Shown here in pieces: positions 1 through 9,936 of a stretch of DNA of 64,000 nucleotides. Origin of the DNA: Stropharia rugosoannulata (lineage: Eukaryota; Basidiomycota; Agaricomycetes; Agaricales; Strophariaceae); the NCBI GenBank assembly GCA_028532985.1, contig JANCIK010000005.1, forward strand, positions 310,001 to 374,000, written 5' to 3'. Each line of letters starts with the position of its first letter. The stretch's first letter is position 1. The position numbers were made by a program, and so were the translations under genes. Under the pieces are notes generated by a model. That model did not search any database. It was not told where the DNA came from and saw only the letters and a program-made list of their open reading frames with translations.

Positions 1-2
1 TG

Positions 3-107
3 GGCATGCCATTCCATCTGCTGCCTTCTTCTGAGCGAATTGCAGCCGATGTTCAAGAAGTGGACCCTGATGCCGCGCTCATCGTAGATGACGTGTGCTC
101 TGATTAG
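3..107 (+). CDS. E1 acc-A, C-terminal end (partial)
   Basis: The frame entering the window reads GMPFHLLPSSE, then an acidic end VDPDAALIVDDVCSD, then TAG at 105-107. It matches the end of acc-A in element E3 (GMPFHNLPPSE ... VDPDAALVVDDISYD, ending at 12578 on the minus strand). The E2 counterpart also ends in an acidic stretch but is longer. Function unknown. It lies on the plus strand, opposite to the gag-pol of its element, 69 bp before acc-B. Most of the gene is outside the window. Confidence 0.75.
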   Translation, partial: GMPFHLLPSSERIAADVQEVDPDAALIVDDVCSD

Positions 108-134
108 GGTGGTCCGCTGCGCTGACCGTCTTCG

Positions 135-146
135 TATATAATATAA
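135..146 (+). promoter_or_regulatory. TATA box of E1 acc-B
   Basis: TATATAATATAA lies about 30-40 nt upstream of the ATG at 177, in the 69-bp gap after acc-A. A TATA box 30-100 nt before the ATG recurs for the accessory genes of all three elements, suggesting separate transcription units. Confidence 0.6.
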
Positions 147-176
147 CACCCTCTGTCTGTATTCGTATATGCCAAC

Positions 177-721
177 ATGCCCTCCTTGTCCGCTGAGAGT
201 AATCTCTTATTACGTGCCCATTCCGATCCTCGCATCCTTCGTCTCGATGCTTTGTCCCGTCGTCCGCTAAGCGACATTCCTCCTCACGATGTAGCCCGGG
301 TCTGCCGGATCTATGTAACTGCCCTTCACTACATTCTGGACTCCGCTGCGGAGGAACAGCTACCCATGAGTGTCTGTCTCCCGCTGCTTAACCGAGTTCA
401 AGATCACGCTGTAAGCCCATTCTCCGCTGACCATGCACTCCCACTGAGTAGTCCGCGCAGCGCGGCCTAGAGCTGACCGAGTCCACCTGTCATTCACCGC
501 TTCTTTCTCATCTCTGCGCTCAGCTGTATTACACCGAACTTGTGCTACGTCTGTGTGGTACCAACGACGCTGAGCGCTACGGCATCCTTAATCACACCGA
601 ACACTTTCAACGCCTCCATTATGCCGCCCAGCATTTTTACCAGGAGGACTTCTTCCCCGTCTGTCCCCTTTTCTCTTCCTTCTCCGCTGCGCTGAGACCC
701 AGATTATGTCAGGATGTTTGA
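177..721 (+). CDS. E1 acc-B, small accessory protein, antisense to gag-pol
   Basis: Three exons are inferred: 177-410, 524-658 and 713-721, giving 125 residues. Introns begin GTAAGC and GTCTGT and end CAG. The E3 copy (11960-12507, minus) has exactly the same exon lengths (234, 135 and 9 nt) and clear identity: MPSLSAESNLLLRAHSDP against MPSLNTESNLLQRARSDP, then RVCRIYVTALHYIL against RVCRIYIGALHFIL, and FFPDV at the end. The protein looks mostly helical, with no signal peptide or membrane segment. Family not recognised. Introns survive because this gene is antisense to the retrotransposition RNA, so the genomic transcript is not spliced here. The word CCGCTG occurs in exons and introns. Confidence 0.75.
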
Positions 722-1117
722 GGTATTGCGCCCCTTCCTTGGTTTACTCCGTAGGGTACCCTTGTTACAGTAACCAGAGTAAATGGCTATTACATGTGGT
801 GCCTCCTTTGCTATTTGAAATGACAAGTATCTAGTTAGGCACTATGTATTGTCGGTGCCAATACCTGATTCGGACATAATTTTTCTATATGCGGTAATCA
901 CACGATCAGCCCCCGCTGAGCGCTTTCAGCTAGGCGCGCCTCTCTGCTGGATCTCATTTCGTCTATCAACTGCTCCCGCTCTGCACCCCGTTTTATGCGA
1001 GCCTTGTCTCTACCTCCAGCGTTCATACCATAACTCCGCTGGAAGTCTGGTCCGCTGGGATGCCACATTCCTCGCTGCTGGCCGCCCTTCATTAGGTCCC
1101 CTGCGCTCTGCTGAGCC
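722..1117. other. Intergenic stretch between acc-B and acc-D of E1
   Basis: I see no convincing gene. Open frames here look like chance frames in word-rich sequence (several CCGCTG copies between 916 and 1110). It may hold the acc-B 3' end and the acc-D upstream control region. Confidence 0.4.
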
Positions 1118-1126
1118 TATATATAT
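1118..1126 (+). promoter_or_regulatory. TATA box of E1 acc-D
   Basis: TATATATAT lies about 36-44 nt before the acc-D ATG at 1162, the same geometry as the other accessory-gene promoters. Confidence 0.6.
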
Positions 1127-1161
1127 GCCCTACTCTCCTACCTTGAATCACTCAACCACTA

Positions 1162-2477
1162 ATGTCCAACGCACCCGCTCCGCTGTACAACTTTAGTAAT
1201 GTCAAGCACCAGCTGGCATTAATCCAAGATATCAGAGGCTTGGCTTCCGCCATGCCTTCCAACTATACCGGGAGCCTCGAGCTTCTGGCTATTGACTTAG
1301 TACGCACAACACTCAGCTGGTCCGCTGGGTCTTTTACTCCGCTGACCACTCGAACTTTTTTAGAACCGCTGGCGTGATCCCCACGGCGGCATTACTCGTA
1401 TCATTAATAACAGCGAGGCTGTTGATATTCTCAACGAGACGCGTGCCATCTACACCTCCTTAGAGGCGGATCACCACTTCCGCACTTTCTCTCCCGCTGC
1501 CAACGCTTTTATCACTCTGCATGAGCAAGTTTTAAAAGCGAAAGCCGCTGCTTCGCGCCAGCGCATGCATACTCCCACTGGACCAGTACGCTGTGTGCTT
1601 GCTGCCTCTCTTTATCCTTTTAACCGTCCGCTCAGCGCAACGTTCGCCTCCTCTCGCGCTCCGCTGCCGATCCTGAGACGGTCTCTGCCCCTGGAGGTAC
1701 CTCCTCCCCCGATTCTGATGACGACAAGGTGTGACTGACTTCCTTCACCCTTTTAGATATTACTAACATGCAGCTGTACCTCCTCCTTAAAAAGATGGCC
1801 CTCGATGACAAGATCGAGGCTGCCACTGAGGGCGGAGTACCTAGCCGCCAGAATACCCCAGAACCTAGTCCTTCGAAGAAGCGCTCAGCGCCTCCTCCCG
1901 ACACTCCTCGTCAGGTTCGTTCTGTTGCGTCTTCCCTCCCTCGTTACTTTCTTACTTCTATGTCAGCGGGAGCGCACTGAGGCCAGCGGACATCGCACTC
2001 GTGCGCTTGGCCGCGGCATGACACTCCGCTCCTCTGACAACCGGCGCTCTCCGCGCGACACACCGTTCCACGACATTTCCTCTAAGAAGGCCCGTCTCGG
2101 CGCTGACAGCGTTCCTACTTTCGCTGATTCTCCTTTCATTGTACAAGGTGCGCTCTTTGCCCTTATTCTTCTCTGTTGCGTCCGCTGAGCTCTTTCATTT
2201 TCTTTTAGGTACCAATCTTACTCTCTCGAACGACAAGGTCAATGCCTGTCTCGACGCTGCTACCAACCTCATTAAGGAACTGCTGAACACGGGGAACCCA
2301 TCCGAGCTCGTCACTCGCCGTCTCATCGGAGACTTGCAAGCTGAGATCATCTGTGACTTGCACAAGATTGACTTCATCCTAAAGTGCCGCGCTCTGCTCG
2401 TTAAAGAGTTAGAGACTTTACAGCGCAGCTTGGATTTGACAGGGACCAGCCCTGCTGAGGAGCCCGCGCCACAGTGA
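1162..2477 (+). CDS. E1 acc-D, intron-rich accessory protein, 347 residues
   Basis: Six exons join in frame with GT-AG introns: 1162-1299, 1364-1585, 1636-1728, 1774-1914, 1967-2147 and 2209-2477 (1044 nt). The third intron holds a perfect TACTAAC branch sequence. The N-terminus (MSNAPAPLYNFSNVKHQLAL) matches the acc-D stub of E3 at 11459-11350 (MATTHAPLFNFTNVKHQLSL). The middle is Ser/Pro/Arg-rich with basic clusters (PSKKRSAP, SSKKARL) that could be nuclear signals; the C-terminus is predicted helical. Family not recognised. It converges on integrase, with 120 bp between the two stop codons. Introns contain copies of the E1 word, and the acceptor at 1633-1635 lies inside a CCGCTCAGCG variant. 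Confidence 0.75.
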
Positions 2478-2597
2478 CGGCCTTCTTAATTACTCCGCTG
2501 AGCGCCTCAAAGTGGTCCTTAGCTAGTTTCTTTTGTACCTTTCTCCTTTAGTTTACCCAATATATTCTATTGTGGTCTCCTTTTCTACTTTGTGCCT
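2478..2597. other. Convergent spacer between acc-D and integrase of E1
   Basis: This 120-bp gap separates the acc-D stop (plus) from the integrase stop (minus). It contains TCCGCTGAGCGC near 2491 and T-rich tracts. Both transcripts must terminate here or overlap as sense-antisense pairs. Confidence 0.5.
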
Positions 2598-5330
2598 CTA
2601 AGCATCGGGCTCTGCCCACCCATCCTCATCATCATCTTCTTCGTCCGCTGAGACTTGGCCACTGCCTGAAACCACTCCTGGTTCATCAAAGATGTAGTCT
2701 TTAGGTATGGCCGGCTCGTAGTCTGGCGCTGACATCATCTTGTTGAGGTTCTCGCGCGTTTGATCAATGATATCGTCTAAGTCCGCTGGCAGCTTTAGCT
2801 GACGCCTGGCAAAGTAGGGTATTAAACGGAATGCTGCGACTTTGTCTTTCAGCACCGACCCATCCAGCTCAGCGACTAGATAAGCGCCTCCTTCCTTCCG
2901 CGCGATGACAATGTATGGTCCATTCCAGCGCGCCAACATTTTGCGATTTAAGCTGGACTCAATGCCAGAGTTACGCATCAGTACGACATCGCCAGGTTTG
3001 AACGCATAGTCCCTAATCTTAGCGGAGTGTTTTCGCTCAAACTCTCTGATAGCATCCCGCTTTATCTTTGACACCCGCTGACGCATTTCCTCCACTGTGT
3101 CCCTATGCTTGGCCAGCGCGCGCGCACGATACCCTACTAACTCCTCTGTGGTAAGTACGCGATCTGGTAACTTGACCAGCCACGTCGCCTCAGCGATGTC
3201 CAGCGGTAGTATCGGGTGCGCGCCAGTGACCATGAAGAAGGGTGAACACCCAAATCCGCGGCGCACTGTAACGCGGTCCGCCCACAGCACATGGTAGAAG
3301 AACTTGCTCCAGCGCTTATGTGCGCCCTCGGTACCACCACACGCTTTCCACAACATTTGTCTGATGTCCCAATGGGGCCGCTCTATCTTTCCGTTCGCCT
3401 GAGAGTTGTACGCTGAGATGGTAATCCCTGTAATACCATACTTCTTTTCTAAGTACTTGAGCGCTGCGCGGAACGGTCCACCGTTATCTGTGATTATCTC
3501 TCTAAGACATCCCCAGCGGCAGATAATATCCTCAAACATCCACTGCGCTATCGCCCTTGCATTCTCTTTCTTCAGCGGACGACCTTCCACCCATGAGCTC
3601 AGCGCACACCGTCCGTGCACTATGTAGTTATACCCATTTGAGGCAGGTGACATGTGCATAGTGTCCGCGTGTAGCTGCTGGAAGATGGAAGGCGTATGTG
3701 TCTCTGTCCGCGGAATCTGGATGATCGTCTTTTGCCTTAGCTGACACACATGGCATGTCTTGACATACCAGTAGACGTCCCGCTCCAGCTCTGGCCACCA
3801 GAAGCGCTCCATCAACAGTTTGCGCGTGGCGTATGCGCCTCTGTGCCCCAGACTGTCATGCGCGGCACGCAACATACGCGTCCGCTGAGCGGGATCAACT
3901 ACTAGTTTATGTGCCTCGTCCACTGAGCGCCGGTACATCCGCCCATCCTTGTCTAAGAAGAAGTTTCGTGCATTACGGATGAAATTCTGATACTCCCGCT
4001 CGCTCATATCCTTGGGTCTTGTACTGGGATTTTGCAGCCAATACCTTATCATTGGCAGCTTATCATCCATGTCCTTCCCCGCTGACGTTCGGTTCCGCTC
4101 ATCGTACTCTTCGTCTTCCAACTCATCTATCTTTGACTCTGGAATTACATGTGCCAGAACAAATTTCTCTAAGTACGCCCGCTGAGCGGGCGACACCTCC
4201 TCTGTCTGTAGGAAGTTATGCACTGTCCACTGTTCTTCTCTCGTCTCTTTTCTCGCCCGCTCCAGTTCCAACTGGAAACAGTCAACCGAATGTGCCTCCG
4301 TTCTAGCTGGCTCAGCGGGACCATCAAACAACTCGTTGAGGAATCCAGCTTGCAGATATCCTCCGCGGTCGTCAATCTGGTCCTTGAACTCTTCTAAACT
4401 CAGCGGATCGGGATCCTCTTCATACACTTTCTCGTACTCCAGCGGACCTACTTCTTGGTCATCATCCTCCGCTGAGTGCTCATACTCTTCATCTCCTGGT
4501 TGTCCTTCTCGTCGCGACAGGCCGTCCGCGCCAAACGTTTTGCCTGCTACATGCTTCAGCTGAAAGTGGTACATAAGGATCTTGTCTATCCAGCGGTTAA
4601 TGGTAGCGTTAGGTCCCATGCCCGGATTATCCAACATCCCTTTGAGATATTTGGCATCCGTCTCCACTACCAACTTCCGCGCTCCGATGAGCCAGTAATA
4701 GCACGCCTGCAGCGCTCGCAATAGCCCATATAGCTCTCTCTTTGGTTGTGAGAACCGCTGTTCCTCTCAGTTAACAGAATTGACCCAAAGCGGGCGTACA
4801 CGCTTCTTCGCGTTCAGCGGATCTTGCTGGTAGATATAAAATCCTACAGCGCGCCAAGACGTATCTACTGCCAGCGTGATCGGTCCTGGCAGTGTATAGT
4901 CCAGCGGCTTGACACAGTGTGCGTTCCGCGCTCCATCCTTCAGTGCATCCATACTGGCTTGCTGCGCTGGCCCCCACTCGAAGGGTTCTTTCCCACGCAA
5001 CAATCGCTGTATGTGCTCCGCTCGCTTAGCGTAGTCTGAGATGTAAATACGCAGGAGCCCCATCGTACCCATGAAGGCGCGCACATCGCTGACATTCTTA
5101 CACGGTCCCCAGTTGAGGATAGCGTGCACTTTATCTGGCGCTGGCTTTCGACCTTCGTAGGTACATAAGTGTCCCACCACCACAATCTCCGCTGCACATA
5201 ATATGGATTTCTTTCCGCTGAAAGTCCCTCCTGAGTACTTCATCCTCTGAACTATCCTATTCATGTTCTGCATGTGTTCCCATCTGACGCCGGATTCCGC
5301 TGTTCTCTGGAATCGTCTCGTACCCTCCAT
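2598..5330 (-). pseudogene. E1 pol: connection, RNase H and integrase, interrupted by TGA
   Basis: One frame runs from about 5330 to 2598, broken by an in-frame TGA at 4769-4767. Before it lie the RT connection and the start of RNase H (AVDTSWRAVGFYIYQQ). After it come RNase H (KRELYGLLRALQ, VETDAKYLKGML) and integrase. Integrase shows the H2C2 zinc region (AAHDSLGHR ... CHVCQ) and the catalytic D, D, E: LHADTMHM, IITDNGGPF, GKIERPHWDI. The end is acidic; no chromodomain is visible. Integrase would insert the cDNA into nuclear DNA. The frame differs from that of RT upstream, with the break near 5260-5330 just after IPENSGIRR by comparison with E2. The TGA could derive from TGG or CGA. Confidence 0.8.
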
Positions 5331-6528
5331 CCTCTAATTCATACCGTGTCTTCGGTCCGCGGATAGGCACATCGTCAATGTACGGCTCCGTGACGTCTGG
5401 TATTTCATCGCGGAGAATATAAGTCACATCTTCATGAAAGATGGGTACAGAATTGGTCCAGCCCATTGGTAAGGTTACTAAGCGGAGCGCACCAAACGGT
5501 GTCTGGAATGTTGTCAAGTCGCGAGACGACTCCGCTAAGAGTCGCTCGTCGTAGCCGACATACAAGTCCAGTATTCCGCCGCACGCACGCCCAGCGAAGT
5601 GTTCCGCCAGACTCTCCGCTGCCGGTGGCAATCCTGAGTGCGCGATGGTAACAGCGTTCAGCGGCTCTAAGCTATGTACGATTCTAAAGGACACCCCGTC
5701 TTTCTTTGTTACTGTGAACCAGCGCGACCGGTATGATGAACTGGATGGTTCATAAGTCCCAGCGCGGATCTTAGTAGCGATGAACTCGCACACCCGCTCG
5801 TACATGCCTGGCGGAATGGGTATATTTTTCAGTACCCACGGCGTATGTTCTACCGTTGGAATATCTACCGGCGGGAAGAAGTCTGTTCTAAACCTCCCCT
5901 TTTCCGTGTCATCCCACGCGAACGCCTCATTCTGCTGCATGAACACCTGATGTACTAGCTTGCGCTCCTCTGGCCACAGGAAGTCTCCTCCGTGCGCTTT
6001 ATCTATTTCCTCCTTCCGCTCCGCTGTGTACCTTCCCGTGGGTACAAACTCTGGTGGGTGTACCTTCAGCGGAGGCATTTCTTTCAGCGGATCCCCCTTT
6101 ATCTCTCTCACTATTCTGAATTTCTCTGGTAGCTCTTGGTAAACGGGTCTGACCTTGTCAGCGACCGGCTTATATTTCTTTCCTGCAAAGACGGTTACCG
6201 TAGTGGCATTTTTACCAGTTAACCGCTTTCTAGTTACTCCTTTCCGCGCTGACTGGCTTTGCTCGGGGTCCGCTGAGCGGAATTGCCCCCTCGGCTCGCC
6301 TTTCACCGTCTCTTTTTCTTGCCATTCTTTTTGCTGAAAGTACTTATAAATTGATGCTTTCTCTTTATCCTCCATCTTAGCCTCGTGCACAGCTTGAGCC
6401 ATGTACACATCTCTCAGCTCAGCGGAGCCAAATCTCCCTCCATTCTTTGGCAACGCATACCCCGCTATCTCTATCTTTCCAGTGCTATCATCCCGCTCGA
6501 ACATTAACGCGACCTCTCCTTGACGCAT
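5257..6528 (-). CDS. E1 reverse transcriptase
   Basis: RT-specific features: PIPPGMYERVCEF before the finger region, motif A ILDLYVGYDER, and the active-site box YIDDVPIRG (YxDD form). The start is taken at ATG 6528-6526, whose A is also the last base of the protease stop TGA (6530-6528), giving a TGATG overlap that suggests termination-reinitiation. The frame is open further upstream to 6627, but protease covers that. The C-terminal end (IPENSGIRR, then out of frame) aligns with E2 RT, where the frame continues, so a 1- or 2-base indel has broken the polyprotein. Confidence 0.8.
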   Translation of the reverse strand: MRQGEVALMFERDDSTGKIEIAGYALPKNGGRFGSAELRDVYMAQAVHEAKMEDKEKASIYKYFQQKEWQEKETVKGEPRGQFRSADPEQSQSARKGVTRKRLTGKNATTVTVFAGKKYKPVADKVRPVYQELPEKFRIVREIKGDPLKEMPPLKVHPPEFVPTGRYTAERKEEIDKAHGGDFLWPEERKLVHQVFMQQNEAFAWDDTEKGRFRTDFFPPVDIPTVEHTPWVLKNIPIPPGMYERVCEFIATKIRAGTYEPSSSSYRSRWFTVTKKDGVSFRIVHSLEPLNAVTIAHSGLPPAAESLAEHFAGRACGGILDLYVGYDERLLAESSRDLTTFQTPFGALRLVTLPMGWTNSVPIFHEDVTYILRDEIPDVTEPYIDDVPIRGPKTRYELEDGGYETIPENSGIRRQMGTHAEHE

Positions 6529-7796
6529 CAAATCATCGAGGACTGAAAATCCTGGTCGGCATGCGGCTCCTCCGCTGCGCTGGAGTCCTGCACATCTGGC
6601 TCCCGCTGAAGTATCTTCGGCCCGCACCCCCGATTATACGTAGGTACCACTAGCTTCCGCTGAGTGTTTGGGTCCGTCAGCGCAAGTTCCACTGTGCCAT
6701 CCCCGCGCGTCTTCACATTGCTTTCAGTGAGAATCTCAAACGGCTTCCCCAACAGAACCTCATAGGCGGCCGCGCTGATAACGTGTACTTGTAGGTACAC
6801 TGTCAGTCCGCTGAACACAAAAGGTACATTCCGCGCTAAACCCTTAGTCGACTCGACTTGTTTGTTAGCGCTCTGCATCCTAATGGTAAAATCAGGATCC
6901 CAGCTTAAGCCTAGTCGCTCCGCGGTATCTTGCGCCATGGACACTATTTGCGATCCGCTGTCGAGCAGAGTCTCTGCACGGCCCTTCCCATTAATCAGCG
7001 GAAATACTGCCTTGAGATGGTGCGATTCTCGTGCCACAATTAATCCCTTTGGCTTTTCGCCGGGTTGTAGCGTCGAGATGTATTGCTCATAAGGATCCTC
7101 CATGATTATTGTGCCGGGTTGTAAGCCACCGCGCTCCTCCGCGCAAGTGAGGAATGTCGCCGCTGGGAGCTCGTCCATTCGCATGAACTCTTCTTCTTCG
7201 TTCTCCTGCTTCAGCTGGGCGATGGCCTCGTCCATCTCCCACTCCTCTGCCTCATAATCCAGCTGCAAAACCCGCATGGTATTTACATCCAGCGGAACCT
7301 TGCGCGGTATGATACGCTCGACAAACTTCCTCCTAAACCCCGCTGTAGAGATCCCCAATAATTGTCCTTGAGTGATCTCTATTTTCTGGCTCTCTAAACG
7401 CTTAAGGACTTCGTCCGCTTGCGCCTCATCCTCAATGGCCGCACGCAACTTATACGCTGGCTTCCTCTTCTCTAGCACTGGCATCGGCGCCTCTCTTACA
7501 GGCGGCCGACTCTTTTCTGGTACGCACAGCGGAGGAACCATTACATACGGCACCTGCGCTGGCTTTTTATTCTCCCCAACTTTCTGCGCTGGCGCTGCAA
7601 AGCTTACTTTCTTTTTCTCCGCTCCGCTGGGCGCCTGTCTACTGATCTCCTCTATAAACTCTTCCTCATCTCCGCTGTCGACCTCCTCGATAGTCGTCCT
7701 TGGTGTACTTCTTACTGGCAGCTTCTTATTTACGTCTTCCGGGTTCTTGGGTTTATCAGAGCCGCTACGCTGAACTCTGCCCGCGCTTCCCTTCAT
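6528..7796 (-). CDS. E1 aspartic protease region
   Basis: A retroviral-type aspartic protease is marked by LLDSGSQIVSMAQDTAERLG (D-S-G active site) and VLLGKPFEILTESNV downstream. The N-terminal ~200 residues are charged and of low complexity. The ATG at 7796-7794 lies five bases after the gag stop (7804-7802), so gag and protease also look coupled by stop-start spacing. The end overlaps the RT start as TGATG. E2 has gag and protease fused in one frame, so the gag/protease break is specific to E1. Confidence 0.8.
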   Translation of the reverse strand: MKGSAGRVQRSGSDKPKNPEDVNKKLPVRSTPRTTIEEVDSGDEEEFIEEISRQAPSGAEKKKVSFAAPAQKVGENKKPAQVPYVMVPPLCVPEKSRPPVREAPMPVLEKRKPAYKLRAAIEDEAQADEVLKRLESQKIEITQGQLLGISTAGFRRKFVERIIPRKVPLDVNTMRVLQLDYEAEEWEMDEAIAQLKQENEEEEFMRMDELPAATFLTCAEERGGLQPGTIIMEDPYEQYISTLQPGEKPKGLIVARESHHLKAVFPLINGKGRAETLLDSGSQIVSMAQDTAERLGLSWDPDFTIRMQSANKQVESTKGLARNVPFVFSGLTVYLQVHVISAAAYEVLLGKPFEILTESNVKTRGDGTVELALTDPNTQRKLVVPTYNRGCGPKILQREPDVQDSSAAEEPHADQDFQSSMI

Positions 7797-7801
7797 CAGA
7801 C

Positions 7802-9703
7802 TCAATCGAAACCCTGGCTCAGCGCTGCATCCCGCTCCGCTTTCATGGTCGCGATCAGCTGCCGCTGTTCTTCTATCACCTCCTCTGGCGTCTTGACCGC
7901 TGAGCGCTCTTTTAAGAACGCCTTCCGACTGTCCAGCTCCTGTTGTAGTGTTCGAATTTGCTCCTCATAAGTCTCATCGAGAGAGCTGGCTGGTTGGTAG
8001 ACCTGGGCGTACACCATGCTCGGCGGAGTCCCCATGTACGCTGGGTGTACCGGCGCCATGTAGGTCTGCTGCGCTGGCGGCCCATTCTTCTTATGCCACT
8101 CATCTACACGTTCTTTGATAGCGCGCGAAGGATCCCAAGGTAATGACGATCCATCTGGGAGTTGGAGCCTTCCAGCTTCCGTGATGATTATCTTCCCAGC
8201 GGACAGATCCTGTTGTCTCACAATACACTCCGCTACGATGTGTCCCGTCTGTTTACAATAGAAGCACCTCGGTTCAGGTCGCTGTTGGTATTGAAACGGA
8301 CGCGGCGGCGCTCCGCTGAAACCTGGTCCTCCCATTGGCATCATAGGTACCGCTGGCTGGACTGGCGCAGCTACAGGCGCTGCCCGTGACGACATTACAT
8401 TGCGCAGAATATCTTCCAACTCCTTTTTATTGGTCTCCTTTGACTTCGACACCGTCTTTTCTACCAGCGACAACGTATCTTTAAACGACGCTACAAAGCC
8501 CTTCAAGTCCTCAATTTCCCCGCGCAGCGTATGCACCTCCGCTGACTCGGTCTTGATAGCAGGCACAGGCATGAGCCCATCCGCTGAGTCCCGACTCAAG
8601 CTGAGCGAAGTGCTAGGATTCTTGGTGCGCGCCATCTGCTCTGCCATTTCCGCCACCTGCTTCAGCGGATACATGTCCTCAGTCCGCGCTTCCACCTGAA
8701 TCCCCGCTGGCGCCGTAAAGGGTATATTGCGTTCTTTTAGGTACTTGTCAAACGACGTTCTCGTAGTGTAGTCGATATCCAGCTTGTTAAACAACCTCTC
8801 CCTGAACCCCGCTGTGAGACTGTTGGTGAAGTAGGTCACCAGCGTATGATTGGCCAGCAAGGTAGGCGCCTTGGTCAACTTCGCTGCCTCCGCTAAGAAC
8901 GCCCGCTTGAAGTCCAACAACACCTGGAGGTCTTCCTCCGAGATGCGCTGGTTCTCCTTGCACAGCTTCTTTAGGCGCGCGATGGACCCCGTCTGAATAC
9001 TGATCACCTCAGGATATTCATTGAGGATCATCTTCTTCAGCTCAGCGTAACTCTTGGTGTCATAGCCTGGTAAATTCTTCCACTCCTCCGCTGTCTGCAT
9101 GGGTACATATTTGATTACATAGCCTCTCCTCTCATCATCCTCCGTCACCTCAGCGCGCTTGAACCAGTCCTCTAAGTCCTCGAAGTAGCGTGGGAGTTCA
9201 TCACGCTCAGCGGAGGGGTCGAAGCTTGGTGCACCGCGCGCTCCGCGCACAGGCATAGACGTTTCCTTAGGCATGGTGATAATTTCAGGGGGCGGTTCGT
9301 GTTCACTTGTGGAAAGGTCTGACAAGTCCCCTTCAAATATATCTCTGGCCACGCGCTCGGCCTCACTCTCACTATTATCTGTCGTCCGCTGAGCGGATCT
9401 CTTAGCAGTCTCGAATACTTCCGAAAACGGAGGAGGTGTGTCTTGAGTAGCTTGGCTATCTGATGAGCCAAATGGTGCAACTTCAAGCGTAATGTCTCCG
9501 TCCGCTGAGCGGTCGTCTGTTTCAATTCCAGAAGGCGGTCCCCAGAATCCGCTGGGCCCGTCCTCCCGCTCTGAGTCACTCTCTGTAAGCGCTCCTGGTA
9601 CGCGCTGAGCAAGATCCTGCGTTTCTATCTGTAGCCACGCCTCTTCCCTTGCTTTCCTCTTCGCTTTTCTATCTCGAGTAGGTGTAATCACCAATGGTTC
9701 CAC
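7802..9703 (-). CDS. E1 gag
   Basis: About 630 residues. An acidic low-complexity N-terminus is followed by a helical capsid-like region (LPRYFEDLEDWFKRAEV ... WKNLPGYDTKSYAELKK) and one zinc knuckle, CFYCKQTGHIVAEC (CCHC spacing 2-4-4). Gag forms the particle and binds the RNA. The frame is open upstream to a TAG near 9871 without an in-frame ATG, so the true start is unclear: position 9703 is a GTG. A later ATG (ITMPKETSMPVRG), a splice or a mutated start are alternatives. The E1 word occurs repeatedly in both orientations inside the coding sequence. Confidence 0.8.
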   Translation of the reverse strand: MEPLVITPTRDRKAKRKAREEAWLQIETQDLAQRVPGALTESDSEREDGPSGFWGPPSGIETDDRSADGDITLEVAPFGSSDSQATQDTPPPFSEVFETAKRSAQRTTDNSESEAERVARDIFEGDLSDLSTSEHEPPPEIITMPKETSMPVRGARGAPSFDPSAERDELPRYFEDLEDWFKRAEVTEDDERRGYVIKYVPMQTAEEWKNLPGYDTKSYAELKKMILNEYPEVISIQTGSIARLKKLCKENQRISEEDLQVLLDFKRAFLAEAAKLTKAPTLLANHTLVTYFTNSLTAGFRERLFNKLDIDYTTRTSFDKYLKERNIPFTAPAGIQVEARTEDMYPLKQVAEMAEQMARTKNPSTSLSLSRDSADGLMPVPAIKTESAEVHTLRGEIEDLKGFVASFKDTLSLVEKTVSKSKETNKKELEDILRNVMSSRAAPVAAPVQPAVPMMPMGGPGFSGAPPRPFQYQQRPEPRCFYCKQTGHIVAECIVRQQDLSAGKIIITEAGRLQLPDGSSLPWDPSRAIKERVDEWHKKNGPPAQQTYMAPVHPAYMGTPPSMVYAQVYQPASSLDETYEEQIRTLQQELDSRKAFLKERSAVKTPEEVIEEQRQLIATMKAERDAALSQGFD

Positions 9704-9916
9704 AAGCTCAGCGTCTTTCTTGCTCCTAGTCGATCGCCCGCTCGGAGGTAGTATACCAAATGATGGTCTAGCCTCCGCTGGTTCTGCTAGCGACGACGGT
9801 GCAGGAAATTTGCCTCGCTTGTTACTCGTCCCCGTTGTATTTGAAATTTTTGAAATGTTTTGTAATAGGCGCTAAGCCGTGGTCCCCGAAACACTATATG
9901 AGATTTCTGAACCTTC

Positions 9917-9934
9917 CCCTCGCGGTGGGCTCCA
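9917..9934 (-). other. E1 primer binding site
   Basis: Read on the minus strand this is TGGAGCCCACCGCGAGGG, starting with TGG and therefore complementary to a tRNA CCA end, two bases from the LTR edge. The same 18 bases occur next to the E2 LTR. The implied tRNA 3' end has a plausible 7-bp acceptor strand and T-stem, but I could not name the tRNA. Confidence 0.8.
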
Positions 9935-9936
9935 GA

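Noticed and set aside
1632..1904. Minus-strand gene over acc-D
   Set aside because: It is a shadow of acc-D exons 3-4, whose introns and homology support the plus strand.
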